NCBI RefSeq assembly: GCF_003985125.1
Contig: NZ_ML133569.1
Coordinates: 310,001 to 374,000 of the forward strand
Direction of reading: 5' to 3'
Origin: Rhizobium phaseoli
GTDB taxonomy: Bacteria; Pseudomonadota; Alphaproteobacteria; Rhizobiales; Rhizobiaceae
DNA length: 64,000 nucleotides
In this document: one piece after another, positions 26,146-34,707 of the stretch
How positions within the stretch are numbered: position 1 is the first letter of the stretch
Layout: each line of letters starts with the position of its first letter
Notes under the pieces: generated by a model
What the model was told of the DNA's origin: nothing
The model's input: only the letters and a program-made list of their open reading frames with translations
The model's database searches: none
Program-made: the position numbers and the translations under genes

Positions 26146-26976
26146 TCAGGCAACCGCCCGCTCCTTGCGCATCGACTGGATTTGCAAAAGCGTATCGAGA
26201 TTCTGATTGACGCGGCAGTAGAACTCCTCGTCGATGAAGGGGCGCAGCATGAAATCGTTGCCGCCGGCTTTGAGGAACCGCGCCGAAAGCAACCGGTTCG
26301 ATGAGGAGGAAACGCCGATGATGCGCAACTCATGCGAGCCGATATTGGCGCGGATGCGCCGTGTCAGCTCGAAGCCGTCAATGTCGGGCATGTTGTAGTC
26401 GGTGATCATCAGGCCGATATCCCGGTTGGCTTTCAGGATCTCCAACGCCTTGCCGCCGCTCTCGGCGACGCTGACGCGGAAATTATAGCGTTTCAGCCGG
26501 CTCGACAGCAGGGCGCGCGCCGTGGCGCTATCGTCAACGATCAGCACATGGTGGCGATGATTGGTCAGGAACCGGCAGATCGACTCCGCCAGCAGATCGA
26601 CAGCGAAGATATTGTCCTTGAGGATATAGTCGACGATATCCTTGGCCATCAGCTTGTCGCGCATGCTTTCATGGAAGGTGCCGGTAAAGACGATGGTCGG
26701 AATGGAGAGATCGACCAGATATTCCAGCGCCTCGCCGTTTTCGGCGCCGGGCAGATTGATGTTCGAGATCGCCAGCGTGATCGGATCGGGAGATTTATCG
26801 TAGGAAAATTGCAAATCCTCGAAGTTGCGGCAGATCTCGACATTAATGTCGAACAACTCCTTGAGGCGTTTGCTGATCATCGAGGTGAATACGTTTGAAT
26901 CTTCGGCGACAATAATACGCGCGCCGGCAAACATCTCTCCGGAATATTGCATCCCCGAAATACCCAAAAACGCCAT
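26146..26976 (-). CDS. Tandem-receiver (REC-REC) protein without output domain
   Basis: A 276-residue protein paralogous to the first two domains of the neighbouring diguanylate cyclase over its whole length (compare NVIDYVLKDNEFALDNL with DIVDYILKDNIFAVDLL). REC1 keeps the acidic pocket (VAEDS) but the phospho-acceptor Asp is replaced by Asn in AISNINLPG, so it should not be phosphorylated. REC2 is complete (LIVDDS, ITDYNMPDIDG, VSSSS). It may act as an adaptor or phosphate sink for the adjacent c-di-GMP enzyme. ATG 26976 is used; later Met codons at residues 9 and 15 are possible starts. Confidence 0.88.
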   Translation of the reverse strand: MAFLGISGMQYSGEMFAGARIIVAEDSNVFTSMISKRLKELFDINVEICRNFEDLQFSYDKSPDPITLAISNINLPGAENGEALEYLVDLSIPTIVFTGTFHESMRDKLMAKDIVDYILKDNIFAVDLLAESICRFLTNHRHHVLIVDDSATARALLSSRLKRYNFRVSVAESGGKALEILKANRDIGLMITDYNMPDIDGFELTRRIRANIGSHELRIIGVSSSSNRLLSARFLKAGGNDFMLRPFIDEEFYCRVNQNLDTLLQIQSMRKERAVA

Positions 26977-27210
26977 GGTAAACCTTTAATGTAAAATCCA
27001 TCCCCGGCTCAAACTGATACATCAATTGATTTGACTAATCATTAATCGGCGAGGGACGACGAAGCATCCAGATAGACCCACCGTGGAATTCTTGCAGATA
27101 TGATTAAGAAATCAGGCGTGGAGCGTTCTCTGCCTCGAACGGGCTCGCCGACAATTGTCGCATTAAACCGCTGGCGCTACGATCCTATCGCCGCCCTGAA
27201 CCCCGGGTCT

Positions 27211-27735
27211 TTACAGGCAGCAAACGCTCCCCGCGGCTGACGGACCGCAGCAGGCAGCAGCCTTTTTGGTCTCCTCGGCCAACCAGCGGTCGCGCGGCTT
27301 GCAGCTTGCCGGCCGCGGCAAAAGCTCGACATGCACGGCCCCGCCACGCAAAATCGGCCTTGCCGCGCAATAAAGCTGCATCGGCCGCACACCGTCGCTG
27401 ACTTCGAAAGTAAGTTTGGCGGATCCGTCGAGCTGCACATGCTCCGTCACCTTGCGAATGATCGCATGGAATTTGCCGGCCGGCAGATGCGTGCGCTCAC
27501 CCTGCTCGATATCCCAGAGCTGGATGAAGATTTCCGTCCAAGCCTCGGGATTGCCGCCGCAATCAAGGGCGGAGAATTGGCCCGCCTTGACCTCGGTGAT
27601 ATGATAGCCCGGCTTCATCGGCCGACCGTCATAATCGAAAACCAGCGGCGCGTTCTTGTTGCCGGAGAGCGCATCAAGCAGCAGGCCGAGGCTGATCTCC
27701 TCCGCCTGAATTTTATTGTTGTCGATGGCATTCAT
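27211..27735 (-). CDS. DUF6428-type protein, divergent from arsR
   Basis: A 174-residue soluble protein with the DUF6428 pattern (PGYHITEVKAGQFSALDCGG, then EAWTEIFIQLWD), a family found beside arsR genes. The C-terminus is Cys-rich (AACCGPSAAGSVCCL), suggesting binding of arsenite or another thiophilic metal. It starts at ATG 27735, only 42 nt from the divergent arsR start, so both are likely under ArsR control through the same operator. Molecular function is not established. Confidence 0.8.
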   Translation of the reverse strand: MNAIDNNKIQAEEISLGLLLDALSGNKNAPLVFDYDGRPMKPGYHITEVKAGQFSALDCGGNPEAWTEIFIQLWDIEQGERTHLPAGKFHAIIRKVTEHVQLDGSAKLTFEVSDGVRPMQLYCAARPILRGGAVHVELLPRPASCKPRDRWLAEETKKAAACCGPSAAGSVCCL

Positions 27736-27750
27736 CTGCGCTAATCCTCG

Positions 27751-27776
27751 TTTCAACGATTCAAGGATTATTGAAA
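27751..27776. promoter_or_regulatory. Inverted repeat in the arsR divergent promoter region
   Basis: TTTCAA (27751-27756) and TTGAAA (27771-27776) form a 6-bp inverted repeat, with an inner TTCAA/TTGAA pair at 27760. It fills most of the 42-nt gap between DUF6428 and arsR, the expected place for an ArsR operator. Confidence 0.55.
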
Positions 27777-27777
27777 T

Positions 27778-28134
27778 ATGGATCAACGTCAAGCCCTCGC
27801 CGCATTCGGCGCGCTTTCACAGGAAACGCGCCTCCACATCATTCGCATGCTTGTCGTCTCTGGTCCTGACGGAATGGCGGCAGGCTCCATCGCCGAAAAG
27901 GCGGAGGTGTCGCCGTCGAACGTGTCTTTCCATCTGAAGGAGCTGGAACGGGCCGGGCTGATCACCCAGCAGCGTGAATCCCGCTCGATCATCTATACCG
28001 CCAATTACGATGCGCTTGGCGGACTGATCCGCTTCCTGACGGAGGATTGCTGCGGAGGGAACGCCGAGATCTGCGCGCCCGCCGCCGCCGTTGCCGCATG
28101 CTGCGCACCTGCAACCAAGGAGGAACTGCAATGA
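27778..28134 (+). CDS. arsR: ArsR-family arsenic-responsive repressor
   Basis: A 118-residue winged-helix repressor (LSQETRLHIIRMLVVSG, then VSPSNVSFHLKELERAGLIT as recognition region). The canonical ELCVCDL metal-binding helix motif is absent; instead the C-terminus has DCCGGNAEIC and AACCAP, a pattern like the C-terminal Cys type of ArsR. Arsenite binding should release it from DNA. It is the first gene of a tightly packed operon: its stop overlaps the next ATG (ATGA). Confidence 0.92.
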   Translation: MDQRQALAAFGALSQETRLHIIRMLVVSGPDGMAAGSIAEKAEVSPSNVSFHLKELERAGLITQQRESRSIIYTANYDALGGLIRFLTEDCCGGNAEICAPAAAVAACCAPATKEELQ

Positions 28135-28661
28135 CGACAGATCGCGTTTACAATGTGCTCTTTCTCTGCACTGCCAATTCATCGCGCTCGATCCTGGCGG
28201 AGTCGATCCTTGAGACGGAGGGCAAGGGCCGGTTCAAGGCCTATTCCGCCGGCAGCCAGCCGAGAGGCGAAGTGAACCCGCTGGCGCTGAAGGAGCTGCA
28301 GGCGCTAGGTTATCCCGCAACCGGCTTTCGCTCGAAGAGCTGGGACGAGTTTGCCGAGCCCGATGCACCGGAGATGGATTTCATCTTCACCGTCTGCGAC
28401 ACCGCCCACGGCGAAGCCTGCCCTGTCTGGATCGGCCACCCGATGACCGCTCATTGGGGCGTCGAGGATCCGGCCACCGTCGAGGGCAGCGACGTCGCGA
28501 AGGGCCGCGCCTTCGCGCAGGCCGCCCGTTTCCTGAAAAACAGGATCATGGCCTTCCTCAGCTTGCCCTTGGCCTCGATCGACAAGCTGGCGCTGGAATC
28601 GCATCTGCGCCAGATCGGCGCGATGGAAGGCACGACGGCAAAACCGGTAGGAACCGGCTGA
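28131..28661 (+). CDS. arsC: Arsenate reductase, low-molecular-weight phosphatase type
   Basis: A 176-residue protein of the LMW protein-tyrosine-phosphatase fold. The P-loop LCTANSSRSILAE (about residues 13-25) has the CxxNxxRS pattern of thioredoxin-linked ArsC, followed by YSAGSQPRGEVNP. FTVCDTAHGEACPVW near residue 88 supplies the further cysteines used in the disulfide relay. It reduces arsenate to arsenite. The start overlaps the arsR stop and its TGA overlaps the aqpS ATG, showing translational coupling. Confidence 0.9.
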   Translation: MTTDRVYNVLFLCTANSSRSILAESILETEGKGRFKAYSAGSQPRGEVNPLALKELQALGYPATGFRSKSWDEFAEPDAPEMDFIFTVCDTAHGEACPVWIGHPMTAHWGVEDPATVEGSDVAKGRAFAQAARFLKNRIMAFLSLPLASIDKLALESHLRQIGAMEGTTAKPVGTG

Positions 28662-29359
28662 TGGCCTCATACGATCTATCGCGGCGACTGGTCTCGGAGG
28701 CGCTCGGCACCGTCATGCTGGTTGCAACCGTGGTCGGCTCGGGCATCATGGCGACATCGCTGACTGCGGATGTCGGCGTCGCCCTGCTCGGCAATACGCT
28801 GGCGACCGGCGCGATCCTGGTCGTGCTGATCACCGTGCTGGGGCCGATTTCAGGCGCCCATTTCAACCCGGCCGTCTCGTTGATTTTCACCATGTCGGGC
28901 TCGCTGCCGAAACGCGACCTTGGCTTCTATGTGCTGGCGCAGTTTGCCGGCGGCGTGGCCGGGACGATCTCAGCCCATCTGATGTTCAACCTGCCGCTGC
29001 TGGAATTGTCGAGCAAGATCCGCACCGGCGGCGCACAATGGTTTTCCGAGGCGATTGCGACCTTCGGCCTCGTCGCTGTCATTCTCGCCGGCATCCGCTT
29101 CGAGCAGAGGGCCGTTCCATGGCTGGTGGGACTCTACATCACTGCCGCCTACTGGTTCACTGCCTCGACCTCGTTTGCCAATCCGGCCGTGGCCTTCGCC
29201 CGCTCCCTGAGCGACACTTTCTCCGGCATCCGCCCGGTCGACCTTCCGGGCTTCTGGATTGCCGAAATATCTGGCGCGGTCGCAGCCCTCGTGCTGTTCA
29301 ATTGGCTGCTGCAGCCAGCCGAGACATCGTCAATCTTACCCTCCGAGGCGAAGCTATGA
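28661..29359 (+). CDS. aqpS: Aquaglyceroporin AqpS (arsenite channel)
   Basis: A 232-residue MIP-family channel with six membrane helices and two NPA loops (GAHFNPAVS near residue 66 and SFANPAVAFARS near 178). In Sinorhizobium meliloti the equivalent gene lies in an ars operon in place of arsB, and arsenite made from arsenate leaves the cell through the channel down its gradient. Here too no ArsB or Acr3 pump is present, so the same logic is inferred. It is coupled on both sides to arsC genes. Confidence 0.92.
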   Translation: MASYDLSRRLVSEALGTVMLVATVVGSGIMATSLTADVGVALLGNTLATGAILVVLITVLGPISGAHFNPAVSLIFTMSGSLPKRDLGFYVLAQFAGGVAGTISAHLMFNLPLLELSSKIRTGGAQWFSEAIATFGLVAVILAGIRFEQRAVPWLVGLYITAAYWFTASTSFANPAVAFARSLSDTFSGIRPVDLPGFWIAEISGAVAALVLFNWLLQPAETSSILPSEAKL

Positions 29360-29778
29360 ACGTCACCATCTACCACAATCCCGCTTGCGGCACGTCGCGC
29401 AACACGCTGGCGATGATCCGCAATGCCGGCATCGAGCCTGATATCATCGAATACGTCAACACGCCCCCGTCACGGGCGGAGCTGATCAAAATGATCGCCG
29501 ATGCCGGCCTGACCGTGCGCCAGGCCCTGCGCGAGAAGGACACACCCTACGCCGAACTCGGGCTCGGCAATCCCGGTCTGAGCGACGACCAGTTGATCGA
29601 CGCCATGCTCGCCCAACCGATCCTGATCAACCGGCCCTTCGTCATCACTCCGCTCGGCACACGGCTGTCACGGCCCTCCGAACTGGTCCTGGAAATTCTG
29701 CCGGAGACGCACAAGGGCGCCTTCACCAAGGAAGATGGCGAGAAGGTGCTCGATGCCGAGGGCAAGCGCATCGGCTGA
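29356..29778 (+). CDS. arsC: Arsenate reductase, glutaredoxin-dependent type
   Basis: A 140-residue member of the ArsC/Spx fold with the catalytic Cys in HNPACGTSRNTLAMI (residues 7-21) and the Arg-containing INRPFVITPLGTRLSRPSE near residue 92. It belongs to the E. coli plasmid R773-type reductases, which use glutathione and glutaredoxin. The ATG overlaps the aqpS stop. The operon thus has two unrelated arsenate reductases. Confidence 0.93.
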   Translation: MNVTIYHNPACGTSRNTLAMIRNAGIEPDIIEYVNTPPSRAELIKMIADAGLTVRQALREKDTPYAELGLGNPGLSDDQLIDAMLAQPILINRPFVITPLGTRLSRPSELVLEILPETHKGAFTKEDGEKVLDAEGKRIG

Positions 29779-29785
29779 TCCCCAT

Positions 29786-30052
29786 CTATTTGACGACGGC
29801 CGAGCCCTTGATGATGTCGATCGTCTCGCCGCCATCGAGACCGATGCGGTCGCCGTCGGGCGTCGTCATGAAGCAGCCGGAGGGGCAGAGATTTTCCGAA
29901 GCCCCGGCATCGACCACGACCTCGACGCGCTGGCCGCCCTCGGTGATGACGAGCACCACGGCGGCAGGATCGGTGTTGGTGACGGATGCCGCATGGACCG
30001 CCGGCGCGGCAAGCAGCGGGACAAGCAGAACAGCGGCAAATCTTGCCATCAT
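29786..30052 (-). CDS. Small exported hypothetical protein
   Basis: An 88-residue protein with a clear signal peptide (MARFAAVLLVPLLAAPAVHA, cleavage near residue 21) and a short beta-rich mature part containing NLCPSGCFMTTPDGDRIGLD. Two cysteines could form a disulfide in the periplasm. It ends 7 nt from the convergent arsC stop. No known family was recognised. Confidence 0.75.
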   Translation of the reverse strand: MMARFAAVLLVPLLAAPAVHAASVTNTDPAAVVLVITEGGQRVEVVVDAGASENLCPSGCFMTTPDGDRIGLDGGETIDIIKGSAVVK

Positions 30053-30164
30053 GTGCGGCGGCGCGGGTGCGCCCTCCCCTCGAACGATCGGTGCTGCCCT
30101 CGGCAGCGATCCCGATGCAAGGGATCATGCACATAGACCTGTGAATGATGGCTGAATGAGCCGT

Positions 30165-32690
30165 TCAGCTCTTCAGACTGGCCTCGGCGGTGCGGCCGCG
30201 CAGCTGTCTCACCCGATGCTCCTCCTCGCCGGCAGCCGCGTCCGCGGAACTGGGCCTGACGTCCCGAGTTTCGTTCGCAATGGCGGCGGGCGCTTCGCGG
30301 TGGATGGTAAGATCGCTCTGCGGCAGCGGAATCTCGATGCCTTCGGCCTTGAACCGCCGGAGGATCTCGATCCTGAGATTGTTGCGCACCGTCATGCCGT
30401 CGCCCATGTCGGCGAGAAAGAAGCGCAACTCGAAATCCAGCGAATACGGGCCGAAACGCAGGAACTCGACATGCGGCTCGGGATTGCGCATGACGAGCGG
30501 GATCTTGGCTGTCAGTTCGAGCAGGATATCCATGACCTGCTGCGGATCGGCGTCGTAGCTGACCGAAACGGGAATTTCGGAGCGGCCGATCTTGTTGCGA
30601 TGCGTCCAGTTGCCGACGAGGCCGTTGATCAGCTCCGAATTCGGCACGATGATCGACTGTTTGCGGAAGGTCTCAATCTCGGTGGCGCGCACCGAGATGC
30701 GCTTGACGATGCCTTCGGCCGTGCCCGACACGACATGGTCGCCGACCTTGAACGGCCGCTCCACCAGCAGGATCAGGCCGGAGACGAAGTTGGAGACGAT
30801 GTTCTGCAGGCCGAAACCAATACCGACCGAAAGCGCAGAAGCGACGAGTGCCAGGCTCGACAGATCGATGCCGGCCGACGAAACGCCGATGATTGCCGCC
30901 AGGCCGACGCCGAGATAGCCGATGCCCGTCTTGACCGAATTGCGCACGCCGAGATCGACATGGCTGCGTGCCATCACGTTGCTGTCGAGCCAGCGCTGCA
31001 GCCAGCGCGACAGAAGATAGACGCCGGCAAACAGCAGGATGCCGGTGCAGATGCCGAGCAGCGAGATGCTGATGCCGCCGAGCTTGACCTCGGTAAACAG
31101 CCGGTAGGCGAGCAGCTGCAGGTCCTGCACATGGAAGCCCCAGAGCAGCAGGATCAGCGGCACGCCGACGACGAGCGCCACCGCATAGATGGCAAGGCCG
31201 ACGAGCAGGCCGACCTGGTCGATCGCCACCGGCCCGAGATTGAAGCGGCGCGTCAGGAAGCGTGCGAAGAAGGTATCGCCGAAGCTCTCCTGCCGCGAGA
31301 TCGCCTTGCCGGAGAGTAGGCCGACATACATGGTGGCGACCACTGCGCCGGTGATGATGAGCTGCGTCGCGACGAAGCGCGCCAGCCCGACATAGCCTGA
31401 GAGGGCCGTGACGATGAGGCCGGCGCCGACGACGCGCAGGATGATCGCCATGCCGCGGGGCCAATGCCGGCCCGGCGCATCCGGATCGCCGCTTCTTGCC
31501 AGCATCGGCTTGCCGAAGGAGGCAGCGATCAGGATGATACCGATAATCAGCGCGGCGATCAGGCTGCGGACCACCGTCAGCACCAGCGGCGAACCCATCG
31601 CCTCGCTGACCGTACCGAACAGATAGTCGAGCCCGTTGACAACAGCCATCGCCAGCAGGCAGTAGCCGATCGAGCGGGCGCCGAGATTGGAAAGCTTCAC
31701 CAGCCGCCAATGCGGTTCACGCGGCGCAAAGATGGCGTTGACGAACCGGCCGACAAAATAGACGAGCCCGATCGTGCCGAACAGCGCGCCGATGACGGGC
31801 GCGATATCGGGCCTGAGCACGTTGAAACTGTTGAGGAAGAAGAACGATGTGACGAGCAGCACCGCCAGCGCCAGCGTGCGGATCAATGTCGACCAGAAGG
31901 CGATCGACAACCGGCCGATATAGGATGGGTTCTCGACCGCCTCATCACGGAGCAGATAGGCGCCGAACAGCCGATAGCTGCCGGAGAGCAGGATGAGCGC
32001 CGAGGCGAGCGACAGGAAGATCGCTGCAAACAACGGGAAGCGCTTGAACTTCCAGACGAAGGCAGCCCAGCTGGACAGGGCCTGCGAGAATTCGCTAACC
32101 TCGTGCACGAAAGCGCCGGCGGCATCGTCGAGAACCGAGACGGAGATTTCGGTGCGTCTGAAGAGTGTGTCGGCGAAAAGCCGCCGCCGCATCTCGATAA
32201 TCTCGTTGACAAGCTTCGTCACCGCGATCGAAAGGTTTTCGGCGTCGCCTGTCACCGCATTGATCTGCGCACGCTCGGCGGCAAGTGCATTACGTTCCTG
32301 AGTGACGATCTCAGCCTCGGGCGGCTGCCCATCCTTCGGCGGATCGCCGATCTCGCCAAGGCGGTTTTTGATCTGATCGAAACGCGGCCTGAGATTGACC
32401 GAGATAGTGATGACGGCGCGGCTGAGTTCGTCGGCCTTGGTCGCAATCCCGACCAGCGCATCGTCATTATCAGCGTTTTGCTTGACGCTGTCCTGGAGCG
32501 AACCCAGCTGGACCTTCGCCTTTTCGAGTTCCTTCGCCGCCTGAGCGGATGGCGTATCGACAAGCGGCGTCTCGGCTGTCGCCTGCGTCTGCTGTTCCTG
32601 CGCCAAGGCTGCAGCACTCTCGAAATGCACCCCGGCAGACACCAGCGTCATCAGAAGAATTGTGCGAAGCAGGATCGTTCTCAGCCGCAA
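30165..32690 (-). CDS. MscS-family mechanosensitive channel with DUF3772 N-terminal domain
   Basis: An 841-residue inner-membrane protein. A signal peptide is followed by a periplasmic helical DUF3772 region (about residues 30-200), about ten membrane helices (about 210-590) and the MscS core (about 600-800). The pore helix region reads GVGLAAIIGVSSAGIDLSSL followed by ASALSVGIGFGLQNIVSNFVSGL (residues split here), and the beta-domain signature VERPFKVGDHV follows. Such channels release solutes on hypo-osmotic shock. The gene stands alone; the short acidic tail beyond the core is likely disordered. Confidence 0.92.
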   Translation of the reverse strand: MRLRTILLRTILLMTLVSAGVHFESAAALAQEQQTQATAETPLVDTPSAQAAKELEKAKVQLGSLQDSVKQNADNDDALVGIATKADELSRAVITISVNLRPRFDQIKNRLGEIGDPPKDGQPPEAEIVTQERNALAAERAQINAVTGDAENLSIAVTKLVNEIIEMRRRLFADTLFRRTEISVSVLDDAAGAFVHEVSEFSQALSSWAAFVWKFKRFPLFAAIFLSLASALILLSGSYRLFGAYLLRDEAVENPSYIGRLSIAFWSTLIRTLALAVLLVTSFFFLNSFNVLRPDIAPVIGALFGTIGLVYFVGRFVNAIFAPREPHWRLVKLSNLGARSIGYCLLAMAVVNGLDYLFGTVSEAMGSPLVLTVVRSLIAALIIGIILIAASFGKPMLARSGDPDAPGRHWPRGMAIILRVVGAGLIVTALSGYVGLARFVATQLIITGAVVATMYVGLLSGKAISRQESFGDTFFARFLTRRFNLGPVAIDQVGLLVGLAIYAVALVVGVPLILLLWGFHVQDLQLLAYRLFTEVKLGGISISLLGICTGILLFAGVYLLSRWLQRWLDSNVMARSHVDLGVRNSVKTGIGYLGVGLAAIIGVSSAGIDLSSLALVASALSVGIGFGLQNIVSNFVSGLILLVERPFKVGDHVVSGTAEGIVKRISVRATEIETFRKQSIIVPNSELINGLVGNWTHRNKIGRSEIPVSVSYDADPQQVMDILLELTAKIPLVMRNPEPHVEFLRFGPYSLDFELRFFLADMGDGMTVRNNLRIEILRRFKAEGIEIPLPQSDLTIHREAPAAIANETRDVRPSSADAAAGEEEHRVRQLRGRTAEASLKS

Positions 32691-32813
32691 AAGCGCCTCC
32701 GGGAAGGTTGTCGTCAGGATAGAATGTCAGCTTTTCATTGCAAACAAAGGCGACAGAAAGGCGGAGGACGCCTAAAGCGCTTGGCTGCGAAATCCAACCA
32801 AGACGTCGAACAC

Positions 32814-33365
32814 TCAAAAACCGGCGTCGGGCCGGGAGAGATAGCCAAGCTCCACCGCCGTCGATTCGCGGCCAACTATGGCATTGCGATGGGGAAAGCG
32901 GCCATAGGCGGCGATCACGTCGCGGTGTCGAATCGCATAATCGAGATATTCCTCGTCGCCGAGGGCCGTGAACAAGGCCACCGAACGTTCCTGTTCTTCG
33001 AGGCTTTCGGCATGTTCGAACGTCAGGTAGAAGAAGGTCCGGCACGCAGGCTCCACCGCCTGATCGGCGCCGGCTGCAAGAGCGAGTTTCGCTTCCCGAA
33101 GCGCGAGCCCGTCGGTGGCGAAGGCAAGCGGCGTGCCGCGATAGATGTTGCGGGGGAACTGATCGAGCACGATGACGGCAGCGAGCCGGCATAGCGCATT
33201 GGCGTGCCATTCGTCACCGACGCCTGCGGCGAGCGCAAGATGGGTGTCGCGGAAGGCCTCGCGGATCTCCACGTCGAGTTCCGGCGGCGGCTGGAACCAC
33301 AGCTCCCGGCCGCATCGTACGAACCAGAAATCATAGACTTCACGCGGCGTGCGGATCGTCGTCAT
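32814..33365 (-). CDS. DUF924 family protein
   Basis: A 183-residue soluble, all-helical protein with TPR-like character. Family marks are VYDFWFVRCGRELWF at the start, VIVLDQFPRNIYRGTPLAFATD (around residue 65) and the C-terminal RFPHRNAIVGRESTAVELGYL. The family is widespread but of unknown function. It lies between the MscS channel and the receiver-kinase gene with no sign of coupling. Confidence 0.93.
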   Translation of the reverse strand: MTTIRTPREVYDFWFVRCGRELWFQPPPELDVEIREAFRDTHLALAAGVGDEWHANALCRLAAVIVLDQFPRNIYRGTPLAFATDGLALREAKLALAAGADQAVEPACRTFFYLTFEHAESLEEQERSVALFTALGDEEYLDYAIRHRDVIAAYGRFPHRNAIVGRESTAVELGYLSRPDAGF

Positions 33366-33452
33366 GTCTGCCCTCCCCTTGCGTTATGTTCGATGATGCG
33401 GTGTCAGTAAGCTATTGCGGAAAAGGTAATGATGTGCCGTGTACCACACGTC

Positions 33453-34517
33453 CTACTTCCCTTCGCCCAGCGAAAACACCAGCGTCGCCCTCGTCCCATT
33501 ATGATCGGGATCATAGGCGAAATCCGACTTCAGGCTCGCGGCCATCCCCGTCAAAATACGCGTACCGAGCCCCGTTCCCCTTGCCGGGCCTTCAGGATCA
33601 AACCCCGCGCCGTCATCCTCGACGATGACCTTCAGCATCTCTTCGGTCTGGTCGACGCTGACGCGGATCTCGCCCGTCACGCTGTCCGGATAAGCATATT
33701 TGAATGCATTGGTGACGAGCTCGCTAACGATCAGCCCGAGCGTGATTACCTTGTCGGTTGCCAGATTGACCGGTGCGGCAGTCAACATGATACGGTGCGG
33801 CCGCTTGTCGTCGCGCATCGACGCTTCGAGTTCGGTCAGCAGGCTGTTCAGATATTCATCGAGTTGCACCGATCCGACCTGCCGGTTTGTGTAGAGCCGT
33901 CGGTGCACGCTGGCGATGGCATTGATGCGCATCTGCGTTTCGTGCAGCGCGTCGATCGCCACCTGGTCCTTTGTCATCGCGGATTGCATGCGGATCAGCG
34001 CGCCGACCAGCCCAAGGCTGTTGGCAATGCGGTGATTGACCTCGGAAAGCAGCATCTCGGCAAGATCGCGCTGCTGGCGGATCACCTCCTGCGCTTGCGC
34101 CGTCTCGCGGCGAAAACGCGCCCGTTCCAGCGCCTGTTCCAGAGCAGCGGCGAGCAGATCGAAATAATCGGCCGAAATCCCTTTTAGCATGTAGTCGTCG
34201 GCGCCCGCCTTCAGCGCCGCGACTGCGATGCTGGTGTCGTCCGAACCTGTCGCATAGACGACCGGCGGATGATCCGGCATCGCCGTGATGCAGGGCAGAA
34301 TGTCGAAGCCGGTCTCGTTACCCAGAACGTGATCGAGCACGACGGCATCGATTCCACCTTCCTTAAGCCTTGCAAGTCCGGCAGCACCATTCTTCGCCCA
34401 CTCGACCGAAAAGCCGCGCCGAAGCAGATTCTCCTGCATCAGCGATGCCAGCCCTTCATCATCGTCGATATAGAGGATGTGAATTAGGACATCCGCATCG
34501 CCGCTAGAATTGCTCAT
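33453..34517 (-). CDS. Response-regulator/histidine-kinase hybrid (REC + HisKA_2)
   Basis: A 354-residue cytoplasmic protein. The N-terminal REC domain (about residues 12-125) has YIDDDE and the acceptor Asp in VVLDHVLGNETG. A short coiled coil (LERARFRRETAQAQEVIRQQ) leads to a HisKA_2 dimerisation region with the phospho-acceptor in LSEVNHRIANSL, and a HATPase domain (about 245-350) with VSELVTNAFKYAY and VEDDGAGFD. It probably passes phosphate between a receiver and another regulator, as in general stress circuits of alphaproteobacteria. ATG 34517 is used. No partner gene is adjacent. Confidence 0.9.
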   Translation of the reverse strand: MSNSSGDADVLIHILYIDDDEGLASLMQENLLRRGFSVEWAKNGAAGLARLKEGGIDAVVLDHVLGNETGFDILPCITAMPDHPPVVYATGSDDTSIAVAALKAGADDYMLKGISADYFDLLAAALEQALERARFRRETAQAQEVIRQQRDLAEMLLSEVNHRIANSLGLVGALIRMQSAMTKDQVAIDALHETQMRINAIASVHRRLYTNRQVGSVQLDEYLNSLLTELEASMRDDKRPHRIMLTAAPVNLATDKVITLGLIVSELVTNAFKYAYPDSVTGEIRVSVDQTEEMLKVIVEDDGAGFDPEGPARGTGLGTRILTGMAASLKSDFAYDPDHNGTRATLVFSLGEGK

Positions 34518-34707
34518 TCCGTCTCCCGGCGTTCTCCCACAGCGACGACCGACAGCAAGCGTCCGAGTCGTCCGCATGGCAATGTCGTATTGCATTGACC
34601 GCCCGAGGTAAACAGCCGTTGTCCCCCGCTCTTGTCGCAGGCGGCGCGCAAGGACGATATCGGAAAAACCGGCATCGCAGAGCGGCTTGGTTGGCTTCGT
34701 CGGCCGG

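Noticed and set aside
30156..33194. Very long plus-strand frames opposite the MscS and DUF924 genes
   Set aside because: They mirror coding frames of well-recognised minus-strand genes and have Arg/Gln/Asp-rich shadow composition.
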